Origin: Flavobacterium sp. Root186
GTDB lineage: Bacteria; Bacteroidota; Bacteroidia; Flavobacteriales; Flavobacteriaceae
Direction of reading: 5' to 3'
Length of the DNA stretch: 64,000 nt
Assembly (NCBI RefSeq): GCF_001428525.1
Contig: NZ_LMHW01000001.1
Coordinates: 434,705-498,704 of the forward strand
The position numbers were made by a program, and so were the translations under genes. Positions 52,801-62,014 of this stretch are shown here, one piece after another (position 1 is the stretch's first letter; the number at the start of each line of letters is the position of its first letter). The notes under the pieces are model-generated. The model saw only the letters and a list, made by a program, of their open reading frames with translations, had not been told where the DNA came from and did not search any database.

Positions 52801-53576
52801 TTAAAGAAGAAAAAAATACCGAACCAAAAGCAAAAAGCAAAAAACTGACTCCAATTATTGAAATTAAGGATCTGCACAAAACTTTTGGCAAAGACAATAC
52901 CGTTTTGAAAGGCATAAACCTAACCGTAAATAAAGGTGAAGATTTAGTGATTTTAGGTCGTTCCGGTTCTGGAAAATCGGTAACCATAAAGTGTATTGTA
53001 GGGTTAATTATACCGGATAAAGGTGAAATAAAAGTTTTTGACGAAGATTTACTTGCTCTTTCTAAAGATGAATTAAACAAAATGAGAGTCAAAATTGGAT
53101 TTTTATTTCAAAGCGGCGCCTTATACGACTCTATGTCGGTTAGAGAAAATCTGGCGTTTACACTGCGTGCACACAAAAGAGATTTAACCGAAGATGAAGT
53201 GGAGAAAGAAGTTATTGAAGCTCTTGAAAGTGTTGGTTTAGGCGATGCAATTGACAAAATGCCGGCAGAATTATCAGGCGGAATGAGAAAGAGAATCGGC
53301 TTGGCAAGAACCCTGATTTTAAAACCTGAAATCATTTTGTATGATGAACCTACAACGGGTTTAGATACCATTACTTCAAGAGAAATCAGCGAATTAATTC
53401 TGGACATCAAAAACAAACAAAAAACATCATCGATCATTATTACGCACGATATGGCCTGTGCCAAATTAACAGCAGACAGAATTATGGTTTTAAAAGACGG
53501 CGTAATTCACGCTGAAGGAACATACGAAGAATTAGAAAAAGACGAAGATGAATGGGTACGCTCATTTTTTGAATAA
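52797..53576 (+). CDS. mlaF: MlaF-type ABC transporter ATP-binding protein
   Basis: A 259-residue ABC ATPase: Walker A GRSGSGKS at residues 54-61, Q-loop in FLFQSGALYDSM, signature LSGGMRKRIGLARTL, Walker B IILYDEPTTGLD, and the switch His in IIITHDMACA. The SGGMRKR signature variant is typical of MlaF. Its start overlaps the mlaE stop (ATGA), so the two are translationally coupled. It powers lipid movement by MlaE-MlaD. Confidence 0.95.
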   Translation: MIKEEKNTEPKAKSKKLTPIIEIKDLHKTFGKDNTVLKGINLTVNKGEDLVILGRSGSGKSVTIKCIVGLIIPDKGEIKVFDEDLLALSKDELNKMRVKIGFLFQSGALYDSMSVRENLAFTLRAHKRDLTEDEVEKEVIEALESVGLGDAIDKMPAELSGGMRKRIGLARTLILKPEIILYDEPTTGLDTITSREISELILDIKNKQKTSSIIITHDMACAKLTADRIMVLKDGVIHAEGTYEELEKDEDEWVRSFFE

Positions 53577-53600
53577 ACAGCAAAAATAAAACTAGAAATC

Positions 53601-54464
53601 ATGGAGAAGCAATCTGGATATACTTGGAAATTAGGAATGTTTGTAACAGTTGGGCTGCTGCTTTTTATAATGGCCATTTATTTTATCGGAAAACAAAAAA
53701 ACCTGTTTGGTTCGACATTCCATATCACATCAAAATTTAAAACGGTCAGCGGTTTAGAAGTGGGGAACAACGTCCGTTTTTCAGGTATTAACATTGGTAC
53801 AGTCGAAGAAATCCGATTAATAAATGATTCTTCGGTAGTGGTTTCAATGGTTATAAAAGATGAAGTCCGCGAATTCATAAAAACAGACGCCCGTGCCAGC
53901 ATTGGTTCTGACGGATTAATGGGTGACAAAGTCCTTACTATTACGCCCGGCGTAAAATCAACAAAAATCATCGAAGATAATGGAGCCATTGCTTCCATTA
54001 ACGGAATAGAAATGAATGACATTATGAAAAGCGTTAAGAAAAGTGTCGACAACGTTGGTGTTATTTCTGAAGAACTTGCCATTTTCAGCCACAGTATGAA
54101 TAACGGAAACGGTGCTTTGGCGCGATTAGTCCGTGATGATAAAATGGCAAACAGCGTTACGAATACGCTTTCAAATCTCGAAAGCGGTACAAAAGGTTTC
54201 AGCGAAAATATGGAAGCTGCAAAAAGCAATTTCCTGTTTAGAGGTTACTTTAAGAAAAAAGAGAAAGAAAAAGAAAAACAGAAAGAAGAAATAAAAGAGA
54301 AAAAAGAAGAACAGCAGGAAAAGGTTGCCAAAGAAAAAGAAGCCAAAGCTAAAGAAGAAAAAGAAAAACAGGAAAAAGCCAAAGAAGAGAAAGAAAAGCA
54401 AGACAAACAAAAAGCTGAAGAAGCAAAAAAAGACGCTGAGAAGAAAGACACTGAAAAGAAATAA
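53601..54464 (+). CDS. mlaD: MCE-domain protein (MlaD) with charged tail
   Basis: A 287-residue protein. One N-terminal membrane helix (GMFVTVGLLLFIMAIYFIG) anchors a single MCE domain (TVSGLEVGNNVRFSGINIG, IGSDGLMGDKVLTITPG). Residues about 214-287 form an extreme Lys/Glu/Ala tail made of KEKEKQKEE and AKEEKEKQ-like repeats, presumably a long charged helix. MlaD binds lipid in the periplasm. The tail is much longer than in E. coli MlaD and is a likely spacer or partner-binding arm. Confidence 0.9.
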   Translation: MEKQSGYTWKLGMFVTVGLLLFIMAIYFIGKQKNLFGSTFHITSKFKTVSGLEVGNNVRFSGINIGTVEEIRLINDSSVVVSMVIKDEVREFIKTDARASIGSDGLMGDKVLTITPGVKSTKIIEDNGAIASINGIEMNDIMKSVKKSVDNVGVISEELAIFSHSMNNGNGALARLVRDDKMANSVTNTLSNLESGTKGFSENMEAAKSNFLFRGYFKKKEKEKEKQKEEIKEKKEEQQEKVAKEKEAKAKEEKEKQEKAKEEKEKQDKQKAEEAKKDAEKKDTEKK

Positions 54465-54479
54465 TCAAAACTCTACGCC

Positions 54480-57299
54480 ATGAAAACTTCATATAAAAAT
54501 ATAAGCCTTAAAATACTAAAATGGACGGGAATAGTAATAGCAGGAATCCTGCTGTTACTTTTTTTGCTTCCGCTTTTATTTCCCGGAAAAATAGCCTCAG
54601 AAGTTAAAAAAATTGCCAACGAACGTTTAGACACCAACCTTGAGTTTTCGAAGTCTAACCTTTCGTTTTTTACGCATTTTCCATCGCTGACTGTTTCACT
54701 TGATGATTTATCGATGACAGGTTCCAAACCTTTTAGCAATGATACTTTATTAAAAGCAGATCAGGTTGCGTTTGGAATAAATTTGAAAAGACTGATTTTT
54801 GACAGTGAAGTTAAAATCAACAAATTATATGTCTCAAATGCTTTAATAAATGTAATGGTTAACGAAAAAGGACAAGCTAATTACAATATTTATGTTGCAC
54901 CAGAAGATAGAAAAGACGAGAAAAAAGATCCAAATGCACCCGAAGAAGGAACTGCAATAAAACTGGAGCGAATTGATTTAGAAAACTGTCATGTAAAATA
55001 CAATGACCGCTCGGCTAAAATTTTGGTCGATGCAAAAGGTTTTAATTATATCGGAAAAGGAAATCTAAGCGAAGATATTTTTGACCTGAATACAGATGCT
55101 GAGATTGACACTTTAGATTTTTATTACAACAGAACGGCCTATCTTAGAAAAAAAGCCGTACATGCCGATTTAATTACCAGAATAAACACACATGCACTTT
55201 CGTTTATTCTTCAAAAAAATGAATTACAGATTAATAAACTTCCCTTAACATTTACCGGATTATTTACCATTTTAAAAGACGGTTATAAAATCAATATCAA
55301 AGCGGCTTCAGAAAATACAACTGTAAAAGATTTACTTTCTGTTATGCCTCCGGAATATTTAACCTGGTTAGATGAAACCGAAATTTCCGGAAAAAGTGAT
55401 TTAGTACTTTCTTTTAAAGGAGATTATAATGTTTCTAAAAAACAGAAACCCAATTTGGCTTTCAATCTAAAAGTGAAAGACGGAGCAATAAATTATCAAA
55501 ATGCGCCTGTTCCGTTAACTGATTTTCAAATGGATTTAAACGCGATTCTGCCTTCGCTTGATACAGAACAATTGTTGGTAAATCTTAGAACTTTACGTTT
55601 TAAAGTGGGCGAAAAAGATTATTTCAATGCTTATCTGCACAGTAAAGGTTTAAGCGAAATGAATATCAACGCAAGCGTAAAAGGCGCACTTGATCTTGCT
55701 GTTGTCGATGCTGCAATAGGTCTAAATACCTTGGAATTAAAAGGACTTTTAAAAACCAATATTCAGGCAAAAGGGCTTTTTAGTACTTCAAAAAAATTAT
55801 TTCCTAAAACAATTGGCGGTATTTCACTTAGAAACGGCTGGCTGAAAACAGACTCCTATCCTAACCCAATTACTGATATTACTTTTGTTGCTAACGTCTT
55901 GAACAAAGCCGGAACTTATGGAGATTTAATCGTGGCCGTCGCACCTGCATCATTTGTTTTTGAAGGAAATCCAATGTACATAAACGCCACTTTATCTGAT
56001 TTTAGTGATTTGGCTTATAATGCAAAAATTAAAGGAGAACTGAATGTGGGCCGAATCTATCAGGTGTTTTCTCAAAAGGGCCTTGATGTTACCGGCTATG
56101 CAAAAGCTGATTTATCTCTTAAAGGGAAACAAAGTTACGCCACAACCGGACAATATAGTAAACTGGATAATCGAGGAACAATTTTGTTGAAAAACATCAA
56201 AGCAACATCTGAATTGTTTCCGAAATCTTTTTTTATCAAGCAGGGAAATTTCCGTTTTCAAAATGAGAAAATGTGGTTTGAAAAATTCTACGCTTCTTAC
56301 GGAAAATCTGATTTTGATATTAACGGATATCTTTTAAATACGATTAATTATTTTCTGGAATCGCACGGAACTTTAAGTGGAGATTTCAACCTAAAATCAA
56401 AACTAATTAATGTTGATGAATTTATGGCACTTGAAAAAGGTGAAAATAAAGACCGAAAACTGGAAGTGGAATATGCAAAAGAAGATCATCCCAAAATGAG
56501 TGGTGTTGTTTTGGTTCCTAAAAACCTAAATGTTTCGCTTACAGCAAATGCTGATAAAGTAGAATATAACGGATTGAACTTAAATAAACTTTCCGGAAAA
56601 GTGGGCATTACAAAAGGGGCTTTATTTTTAGAAAATACCACTTTTAATATTATCGATTGTATTGTAGGGATTAATGCCGGATACAAAGATGAAACGCCGA
56701 CTACAGCTCATTTTGATGCACATTTCAATGCAAAAGATTTTAGCGTTCAGCGTGCTTACAAAGAAATTCCGATGTTTCATGATATGGTTACGGCGGCAGA
56801 AAAAGCACAGGGAATTATTTCTGTTGATTATAAAATAAAAGGTGATTTAAACGGAAATATGGGGCCTATTTATGAATCGCTTGAAGGAGGCGGAACAATT
56901 AACCTGCGTGATGTAAAAATTAAAGGTTTAAAATTATTTGAAGGAGTAAGTTCTCAAACGGGACAAAAAGGATTGGATGATCCAAAAATGGAAGGAATCG
57001 AAATCAAATCGAATATTGATAATAATTTAATTCATATTGAGCCTTTTACATTTAGTGTGGCAAGTTTTAAACCCACTATTAAAGGAACGACCAGTTTTGA
57101 CGGTCTTCTTGATTTACGAATGCGTTTAGGACTTCCGCCTGGCGGTATTATTGGTTTTCCAATTGTAATAACCGGAACACATGAAGATCCTAAAATTAAA
57201 ATTTTCAGTAAAACAGGTCAGAAGATTTACGATGCTGTTTATGATGAAAAGAATAATAAAGTGATCAAAAAAGAAAAAGTCAGCAAGAAGAAAACATAA
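54480..57299 (+). CDS. AsmA-family inner-membrane-anchored protein
   Basis: A 939-residue protein with an N-terminal membrane helix (GIVIAGILLLLFLLPLLFPG), followed by a long beta-rich repeat body. The N-terminal AsmA part is visible in ERLDTNLEFSKSNLSFFTHFPSLTV, and the C-terminal AsmA-like part in LEGGGTINLRDVKIKGLKLFEGV, near residue 800, then LRMRLGLPPGGIIGFPIVI. AsmA-like proteins form lipid-conducting bridges between membranes. Its place directly after mlaEFD strongly suggests that it acts with this system, possibly as the periplasmic conduit. Confidence 0.88.
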   Translation: MKTSYKNISLKILKWTGIVIAGILLLLFLLPLLFPGKIASEVKKIANERLDTNLEFSKSNLSFFTHFPSLTVSLDDLSMTGSKPFSNDTLLKADQVAFGINLKRLIFDSEVKINKLYVSNALINVMVNEKGQANYNIYVAPEDRKDEKKDPNAPEEGTAIKLERIDLENCHVKYNDRSAKILVDAKGFNYIGKGNLSEDIFDLNTDAEIDTLDFYYNRTAYLRKKAVHADLITRINTHALSFILQKNELQINKLPLTFTGLFTILKDGYKINIKAASENTTVKDLLSVMPPEYLTWLDETEISGKSDLVLSFKGDYNVSKKQKPNLAFNLKVKDGAINYQNAPVPLTDFQMDLNAILPSLDTEQLLVNLRTLRFKVGEKDYFNAYLHSKGLSEMNINASVKGALDLAVVDAAIGLNTLELKGLLKTNIQAKGLFSTSKKLFPKTIGGISLRNGWLKTDSYPNPITDITFVANVLNKAGTYGDLIVAVAPASFVFEGNPMYINATLSDFSDLAYNAKIKGELNVGRIYQVFSQKGLDVTGYAKADLSLKGKQSYATTGQYSKLDNRGTILLKNIKATSELFPKSFFIKQGNFRFQNEKMWFEKFYASYGKSDFDINGYLLNTINYFLESHGTLSGDFNLKSKLINVDEFMALEKGENKDRKLEVEYAKEDHPKMSGVVLVPKNLNVSLTANADKVEYNGLNLNKLSGKVGITKGALFLENTTFNIIDCIVGINAGYKDETPTTAHFDAHFNAKDFSVQRAYKEIPMFHDMVTAAEKAQGIISVDYKIKGDLNGNMGPIYESLEGGGTINLRDVKIKGLKLFEGVSSQTGQKGLDDPKMEGIEIKSNIDNNLIHIEPFTFSVASFKPTIKGTTSFDGLLDLRMRLGLPPGGIIGFPIVITGTHEDPKIKIFSKTGQKIYDAVYDEKNNKVIKKEKVSKKKT

Positions 57300-57309
57300 T
57301 TATAAGGCA

Positions 57310-57801
57310 ATGAAAAAGAAAAAACAAAATGGCGGAAGCACATTTGAAAAATTCGCTTCAAAAACTTCAAAAGCTGCCGGAAGTACAACTGCTTTTATTG
57401 GTGCTTTTGTTATTGTATTGGCATGGGCAGTTTCGGGGCCTATTTTCGATTATTCTGAAACCTGGCAGCTAGTTATTAATACCGGAACAACAATCATAAC
57501 ATTTTTGATGGTTTTCTTAATTCAAAAAGCCCAAAATAAAGATTCACTGGCAATTCAATTAAAATTAAACGAACTGGTGGCTTCAAATGAACACTCAAGC
57601 AATAGTCTGGTTGATATTGAAAATATGACCGAAGAAGAAATGATTATTGTCCAGAAATTTTACCGTCACCTGGCTGAACTTGCAAAAAAAGAAGAAAGCA
57701 TAAGAACATCTCATTCGCTGAACGAAGCGCATTCACAGCATGAGTACAAAGATAAAAACAGAACTAAACATCGTGCTTCACGAAATACGACAAAAAAATG
57801 A
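57310..57801 (+). CDS. low-affinity iron permease family protein
   Basis: A 163-residue protein with two membrane segments near residues 25-45 and 55-75. The family signature reads STTAFIGAFVIVLAWAVSGP, then TWQLVINTGTTIITFLMVF with LIQKAQNKDSLAIQLKLNELV. The C-terminal region is hydrophilic and His-rich. The family was named after yeast Fet4, but bacterial members are poorly known. It lies 10 bp after the AsmA gene and overlaps the next gene by 4 bp. Confidence 0.85.
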   Translation: MKKKKQNGGSTFEKFASKTSKAAGSTTAFIGAFVIVLAWAVSGPIFDYSETWQLVINTGTTIITFLMVFLIQKAQNKDSLAIQLKLNELVASNEHSSNSLVDIENMTEEEMIIVQKFYRHLAELAKKEESIRTSHSLNEAHSQHEYKDKNRTKHRASRNTTKK

Positions 57802-58997
57802 AATTACGCTCTACAGAAACCTTTTGGCCTCTTATAAGTGCCATGAATACCAGTTATCCTTCCATTGATTCTGATATTAAAACTGAGATTTTGATTGTTG
57901 GAGGAGGAATAACTGGGGCTTTGATGGCTTATAAATTAATTACAGCAGGAAAAAAAATAGTATTAGTTGACCGCCGCGACGTAGCAAACGGAAGTACGGC
58001 CGCAAGTACCGCTTTGCTTCAATATGAAATTGATGTTCCGCTGCACGAACTGATTAAACTTCGCGGGGAAAAATGTGCTGTCGACAGTTACAGAAACGGG
58101 AAGAAAGCTATTTTTGACCTCCGAAATATAATTGATACCGTAGAAAGCGACTGCGGATTTGAATTCAAAAAAAGCATTTATTTTACATCCTATAAAAAAG
58201 ATATTCCGTTTTTAAAGAACGAGTTTAAAGCCCGAAAACAGCGCGATTTTGATGTAACGTGGCTCAATAAATATGATCTCGAAAAAATGGGTCTAAATGC
58301 CATTGCAGCCATCGAATCGAAAACTGCAGCGGTTATGGACCCGTTTAAACTGGCGAACGATTTATTGCATTACTGCCATCAAAACGGAATGCAGATTTAT
58401 GACCGAACGAATATTACTTCTGTCCAGACTCCAAAAGGAAAATGCATTGCACACACCGAGAATAAATTTACGATAACAGCAGATCATGTTGTATACTGCA
58501 GCGGTTATGAAAGTACCGAAACTATTGAAGAAAAAATCGTTGATTTAAAAAGTACCTATGCACTGGCTTCTGAAGTTGTTCCTGAATTACCTACAATATT
58601 AAAAAATGCAGTTATTTGGGATACTTCTTCTCCGTATTATTATTACCGTGCAACCGCAGACAACAGAATCATCATGGGAGGCGGTGATGAAGAATTTAGA
58701 GATGCCAAAAAACGTGACAAACTGCTTCCAAAAAAAGAGGCTTCTTTAATGCGTCAGTTTAAAAGACGATTTCCAAATGTAAACTTCAAACTCGATTATT
58801 CCTGGGCCGGAACTTTTGGAGAAACCAAAGACGGTCTTCCCTATTTTGGAAAACCAGACCCAAAAAAAAATATACATTACGTTCTGGGCTTCGGAGGCAA
58901 CGGAATTACTTTCAGCGTCATCGGAATGAACTCGATCGTTGATTCTATTAAAAACAAAAAAAATCCGGATTTAGAGTTTTATAGGTTTGGGCGTTGA
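57798..58997 (+). CDS. FAD-dependent oxidoreductase (DAO family)
   Basis: A 399-residue flavoprotein. The FAD-binding Rossmann motif is VGGGITGALMAYKLI near residue 34, with VLVDRRDVANGSTAASTALLQ following, then a second dinucleotide motif DHVVYCSGYES and the C-terminal HYVLGFGGNGITFSVIG. This is the DAO, glycine-oxidase-like fold. It closes the mla operon with a 4-bp start overlap. The substrate cannot be deduced. Confidence 0.87.
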   Translation: MKLRSTETFWPLISAMNTSYPSIDSDIKTEILIVGGGITGALMAYKLITAGKKIVLVDRRDVANGSTAASTALLQYEIDVPLHELIKLRGEKCAVDSYRNGKKAIFDLRNIIDTVESDCGFEFKKSIYFTSYKKDIPFLKNEFKARKQRDFDVTWLNKYDLEKMGLNAIAAIESKTAAVMDPFKLANDLLHYCHQNGMQIYDRTNITSVQTPKGKCIAHTENKFTITADHVVYCSGYESTETIEEKIVDLKSTYALASEVVPELPTILKNAVIWDTSSPYYYYRATADNRIIMGGGDEEFRDAKKRDKLLPKKEASLMRQFKRRFPNVNFKLDYSWAGTFGETKDGLPYFGKPDPKKNIHYVLGFGGNGITFSVIGMNSIVDSIKNKKNPDLEFYRFGR

Positions 58998-59000
58998 GAA

Positions 59001-59075
59001 AAGGTTCTGAGATGCTAAGGTTCTAAGTTGCTAAGTTTTTTTTAAAATCTCACAACCTTAAAACCTTAGCAACTT
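59001..59075. repeat. degenerate CTAAG/CTTAG hairpin between convergent genes
   Basis: Repeated words GGTTCTAAG, TTGCTAAG run into a T-run, then AAAAT and CCTTAGCAACTTA in the opposite sense. Pairing is good but degenerate. It separates the FAD oxidoreductase gene from the convergent cupin gene and probably terminates both. Confidence 0.6.
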
Positions 59076-59078
59076 AAT

Positions 59079-59402
59079 TTATAAATAATCCTCTCTTATC
59101 GGCGTAAAAACATCCACGACTTCACCAGCTTCGAGAATTTCGATAGAATGCTCAATATTTGCGGGAATTGAATAAGTATCTCCTTCATTTAATAAAAATT
59201 CTTCTCCGTCAAGTTTTAATTTATAACTCCCTGAAATAACATAACCACTTTGTTCATTTGGATGTTGATGAAACGGTACAAAATCAGTTGATTTGTACAG
59301 CATTTTCGTTACCATTGAATCTTTACCAATTGATAAAACCACAAAATCAACGCCTAAGAATTGTCTTGAAACAGCATTCTCTTTTTTTACAATATTTTTC
59401 AT
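59079..59402 (-). CDS. cupin-domain protein
   Basis: A 107-residue single-domain cupin: FVPFHQHPNEQSGYVISGSYKLKLDG and a second motif YSIPANIEHSIEILEAG, with His and Glu metal ligands in both. It is cytoplasmic and lies immediately after (1 bp) the MarR-GNAT gene on the same strand, so they are one unit. Substrate unknown. Confidence 0.82.
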   Translation of the reverse strand: MKNIVKKENAVSRQFLGVDFVVLSIGKDSMVTKMLYKSTDFVPFHQHPNEQSGYVISGSYKLKLDGEEFLLNEGDTYSIPANIEHSIEILEAGEVVDVFTPIREDYL

Positions 59403-60356
59403 TTATTCTATTTTTAATTCCATTTGGATGTTACAGCGCTTGTATGGTGTTTCCAGACCAAAAACTTTCTGGAAGCCTAATTTATAATACAAATTTATAG
59501 CAGGTTTTAAGATCGTGTTGCTTTCCAGATAAATCTTTTTTGCACCTAATTCTTTTGCTTTTGCAACAATTGCCTGACCTAATAACCAGCCGATATTTTT
59601 ACCTTGTGCTTTGGGTGAAACCGCCATTTTTGCCATTTCAAAATCGTATTCAGGATTATTCATTTTGATAAGGGCGCAGACTCCTACTGGTTCGTTTTCA
59701 TATAAAGCCACGAGAATTTTTCCGCCTTTATTCAGAATATATTCTTCAGGATTGTCGAGTGCTTTATAGTCCGCTTCTTCCATTTCAAAATAAGTTGAAA
59801 TCCATTCTACATTCAATGCTCTAAAAGCTTCCTGATATTCAGGCTTGTATTCTACAATTTTTACATCTTTGCTTTCGCGGAGTTTTTTCTGATCGCTTAC
59901 TCTTTTTAACATTGATTTTTGCTCCAGTAAAAATTCCCATTCTTCAAGTGCAGCCCAAAGATTATGTTTAGATTCGGCAATTAAACCATCTATTGCAACA
60001 TCAATATCTTTTAACTGCTGTTGAATATTTTTCGCAAGTAAAATTCCTTTCGCAGTCAAAACAACGTTGTTTTTTCGTTTATCATCTGTTTTTAAACTTT
60101 CCTGAACCAGTCCGGCAGCAGTCATTTCCTGAATAATTTTGCTTACTGAAGGCTGCGAATGTCCAATTTCATTTGCAATTTCTGTAATCGTTAATTCTCT
60201 TTCTTCTGTCAGCGTATAAAACACAGGAAACCACTTCGGAACAAAATCTGCACCGTATAATTCATAAATTTTAGAAGCATCGTCTGTTATAACCGCTGTC
60301 ATTAAACGTAAACGGCTTCCTAAAGCCGCTTTACCTACTTTATTAAAAAATTCCAT
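59403..60356 (-). CDS. MarR-type HTH / GNAT acetyltransferase fusion
   Basis: A 317-residue two-domain protein. Residues about 1-140 are a MarR winged helix with TITEIANEIGHSQPSVSKII and DDKRKNNVVLTAKG. Residues about 165-317 are a GNAT acetyltransferase with MAKMAVSPKAQGKNIGWLLG as the acetyl-CoA loop and LESNTILKPAINLYYKLGFQ. This fusion class is found in many bacteria. It is the first gene of a two-gene unit with the cupin. Targets for DNA binding and acetylation are unknown. Confidence 0.9.
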   Translation of the reverse strand: MEFFNKVGKAALGSRLRLMTAVITDDASKIYELYGADFVPKWFPVFYTLTEERELTITEIANEIGHSQPSVSKIIQEMTAAGLVQESLKTDDKRKNNVVLTAKGILLAKNIQQQLKDIDVAIDGLIAESKHNLWAALEEWEFLLEQKSMLKRVSDQKKLRESKDVKIVEYKPEYQEAFRALNVEWISTYFEMEEADYKALDNPEEYILNKGGKILVALYENEPVGVCALIKMNNPEYDFEMAKMAVSPKAQGKNIGWLLGQAIVAKAKELGAKKIYLESNTILKPAINLYYKLGFQKVFGLETPYKRCNIQMELKIE

Positions 60357-60420
60357 ATCATAATTAATTATATAACCAGTTATGCAAATGTATAAAAAAA
60401 ATATTTTTTTACAAAAAGTT

Positions 60421-60806
60421 TTTTTAGGTACTAAGTTGGTAAGGTTCTAAGATGCTAAGTTTTTTTTCTGATTAATTTAGTTTTTAAAACCTTAGTAACT
60501 ATATATGGTGCTTTAATAGTTAACTACATTATTTTTTTAAACTGATAAGTGTTAAGTTTTAGAGTTGCTAAGAAAAAACTTAGCATCTTAGAACCTTAGA
60601 ATCTCAGCACCTTTAAAAAAAACTAAGATTCTAAGTTTGGAGCCTTTAAGTAAAACTTAAAACCTCAGCGACTCAGAATCTTAGCATTTTTGTATATATC
60701 TTGCTTAATAGCTAACGGCATTATTTTTTAGGGGCTAAGGAGCTAAGGTTCTGAGTTGCTAAGAAAAAAACTTAGCTTCTTAGTATCTTAGAACCTCAGC
60801 ACCTTA
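60421..60806. repeat. long run of degenerate CTAAG/CTTAG hairpin repeats
   Basis: At least three hairpins in tandem, each built from words such as GGTTCTAAG, TTGCTAAG, an A- or T-run, and CTTAGCATCTTAGAACC. The last arm ends (CAGCACCTTA) 2 bp before the stop of the AraC gene. No ORF is supported in 60357-60808. The AT-rich spacers ATTAACTACATTATTTTTT and AATAGCTAACGGCATTA are also related to each other. Confidence 0.7.
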
Positions 60807-60808
60807 AA

Positions 60809-61831
60809 TCAAGCTGTCACAGCCAACGGATTCAAATTGAATTTATATTCTTTTGGACTGCAGTTAAATTTTTGTTTGAAGATCTTTGAAAAATAACTTC
60901 TGCTTGTAAAACCGATACAGTACACAATTTCGGAAATATTTAAGTCTGAAGTTCTAATCAGGATTTCGGCTTTTAGAACGCGCATATGAGTTATATAATC
61001 GTTTACGGTTCTGTTATGAATCATTTTAAAACCTTCCTGAAGTTTATTTGGCGACAAGCCTGATTTTTTACTCAATGATTTAATCGTAAAAGGTTCTTCG
61101 GGATTTGCTTTTATGGTTTCTGAAAGCTCTTTTATTTCTTCCATTTCTCTTAATGTTAAGCAGTTTGCTTCTTTTGAAAAAGAATTTACATCATCTGCAT
61201 GCTGCTGAATTTCCATTGCCAGAATAATTCTCAAAATACCTTCTTTCAATAGATTCCTAACAATTCCTGTTTGGGTTACGGCGTTTAACTGTTCTATTTT
61301 TTCACCAATTTTTAAGTTGTATGATCCGGCATAAAAGAACTCTTCGTTAAGGTTATCTTGAAAAAATGTTTCTCTAACCATTTGGCTCAAAGAATTTGCC
61401 TGACTTCCTTCTGGCTGTGTCCCTACAATTATTAAAGTGAATTTTGTTTTCTTATCTTTTTCAAAAAACAAAACATTGTCCTGGTTTAATTTTGAAGTTA
61501 CAATCGCAGTCTGAAATGTTTTTAGTTTATGTTCTTCACCGTGAATTCCAAAACTATGCGAAAGGTTTCCTTTAGAGCAATAGGCAAAATATAATGGCGA
61601 TGATATTCCGTTAATAACATTCAATTTTAAATCAACTGAAAAAGTCATATCAAACTGAACATATGAAATATTATCATTAAAAGAAGCACCGCTTATTGAA
61701 CCTTTTACAAAATTGTTATTCACTTCAAGTGTATATTCATCAACGTCAAAAGTTACTTTTCCGCCGAAGTTCGTATTCAATTCTTCAAATATATTTTGAA
61801 TTTTCTCTGTATGTATAGTAACTATTTTCAT
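60809..61831 (-). CDS. AraC-family transcriptional regulator
   Basis: A 340-residue protein. The C-terminal ~100 residues hold the AraC HTH pair, TIKSLSKKSGLSPNKLQEGF and LNISEIVYCIGFTSRSYFSK, ending IFKQKFNCSPKEYKF. The N-terminal ~220 residues are a cupin-like domain with no predicted ligand. It is transcribed away from the DNA glycosylase gene; the 183-bp gap between the two starts shows no clear operator. It stands alone with long repeats after its stop. Confidence 0.9.
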   Translation of the reverse strand: MKIVTIHTEKIQNIFEELNTNFGGKVTFDVDEYTLEVNNNFVKGSISGASFNDNISYVQFDMTFSVDLKLNVINGISSPLYFAYCSKGNLSHSFGIHGEEHKLKTFQTAIVTSKLNQDNVLFFEKDKKTKFTLIIVGTQPEGSQANSLSQMVRETFFQDNLNEEFFYAGSYNLKIGEKIEQLNAVTQTGIVRNLLKEGILRIILAMEIQQHADDVNSFSKEANCLTLREMEEIKELSETIKANPEEPFTIKSLSKKSGLSPNKLQEGFKMIHNRTVNDYITHMRVLKAEILIRTSDLNISEIVYCIGFTSRSYFSKIFKQKFNCSPKEYKFNLNPLAVTA

Positions 61832-62014
61832 TTTGTTTCGATTTAAATTCTGTAATTTTAAATGATTCTTAAACCAACATCATTACGTTTAAAAAGCAGA
61901 TGTTCAAAGTTCGCTCAATCATAAACCAAAAATGTTATATAATTTTCTACAATTGTTTTATAATTACTTATGTATATAAGTTTAACTCAAATAAAATATT
62001 TCTTAATTCAATCA

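Noticed and set aside
54171..54451. Hydrophobic Phe-rich and Ser/Phe-rich minus-strand frames opposite the MlaD tail
   Set aside because: They are the complement of Lys/Glu repeats; the apparent membrane protein is a codon artefact.
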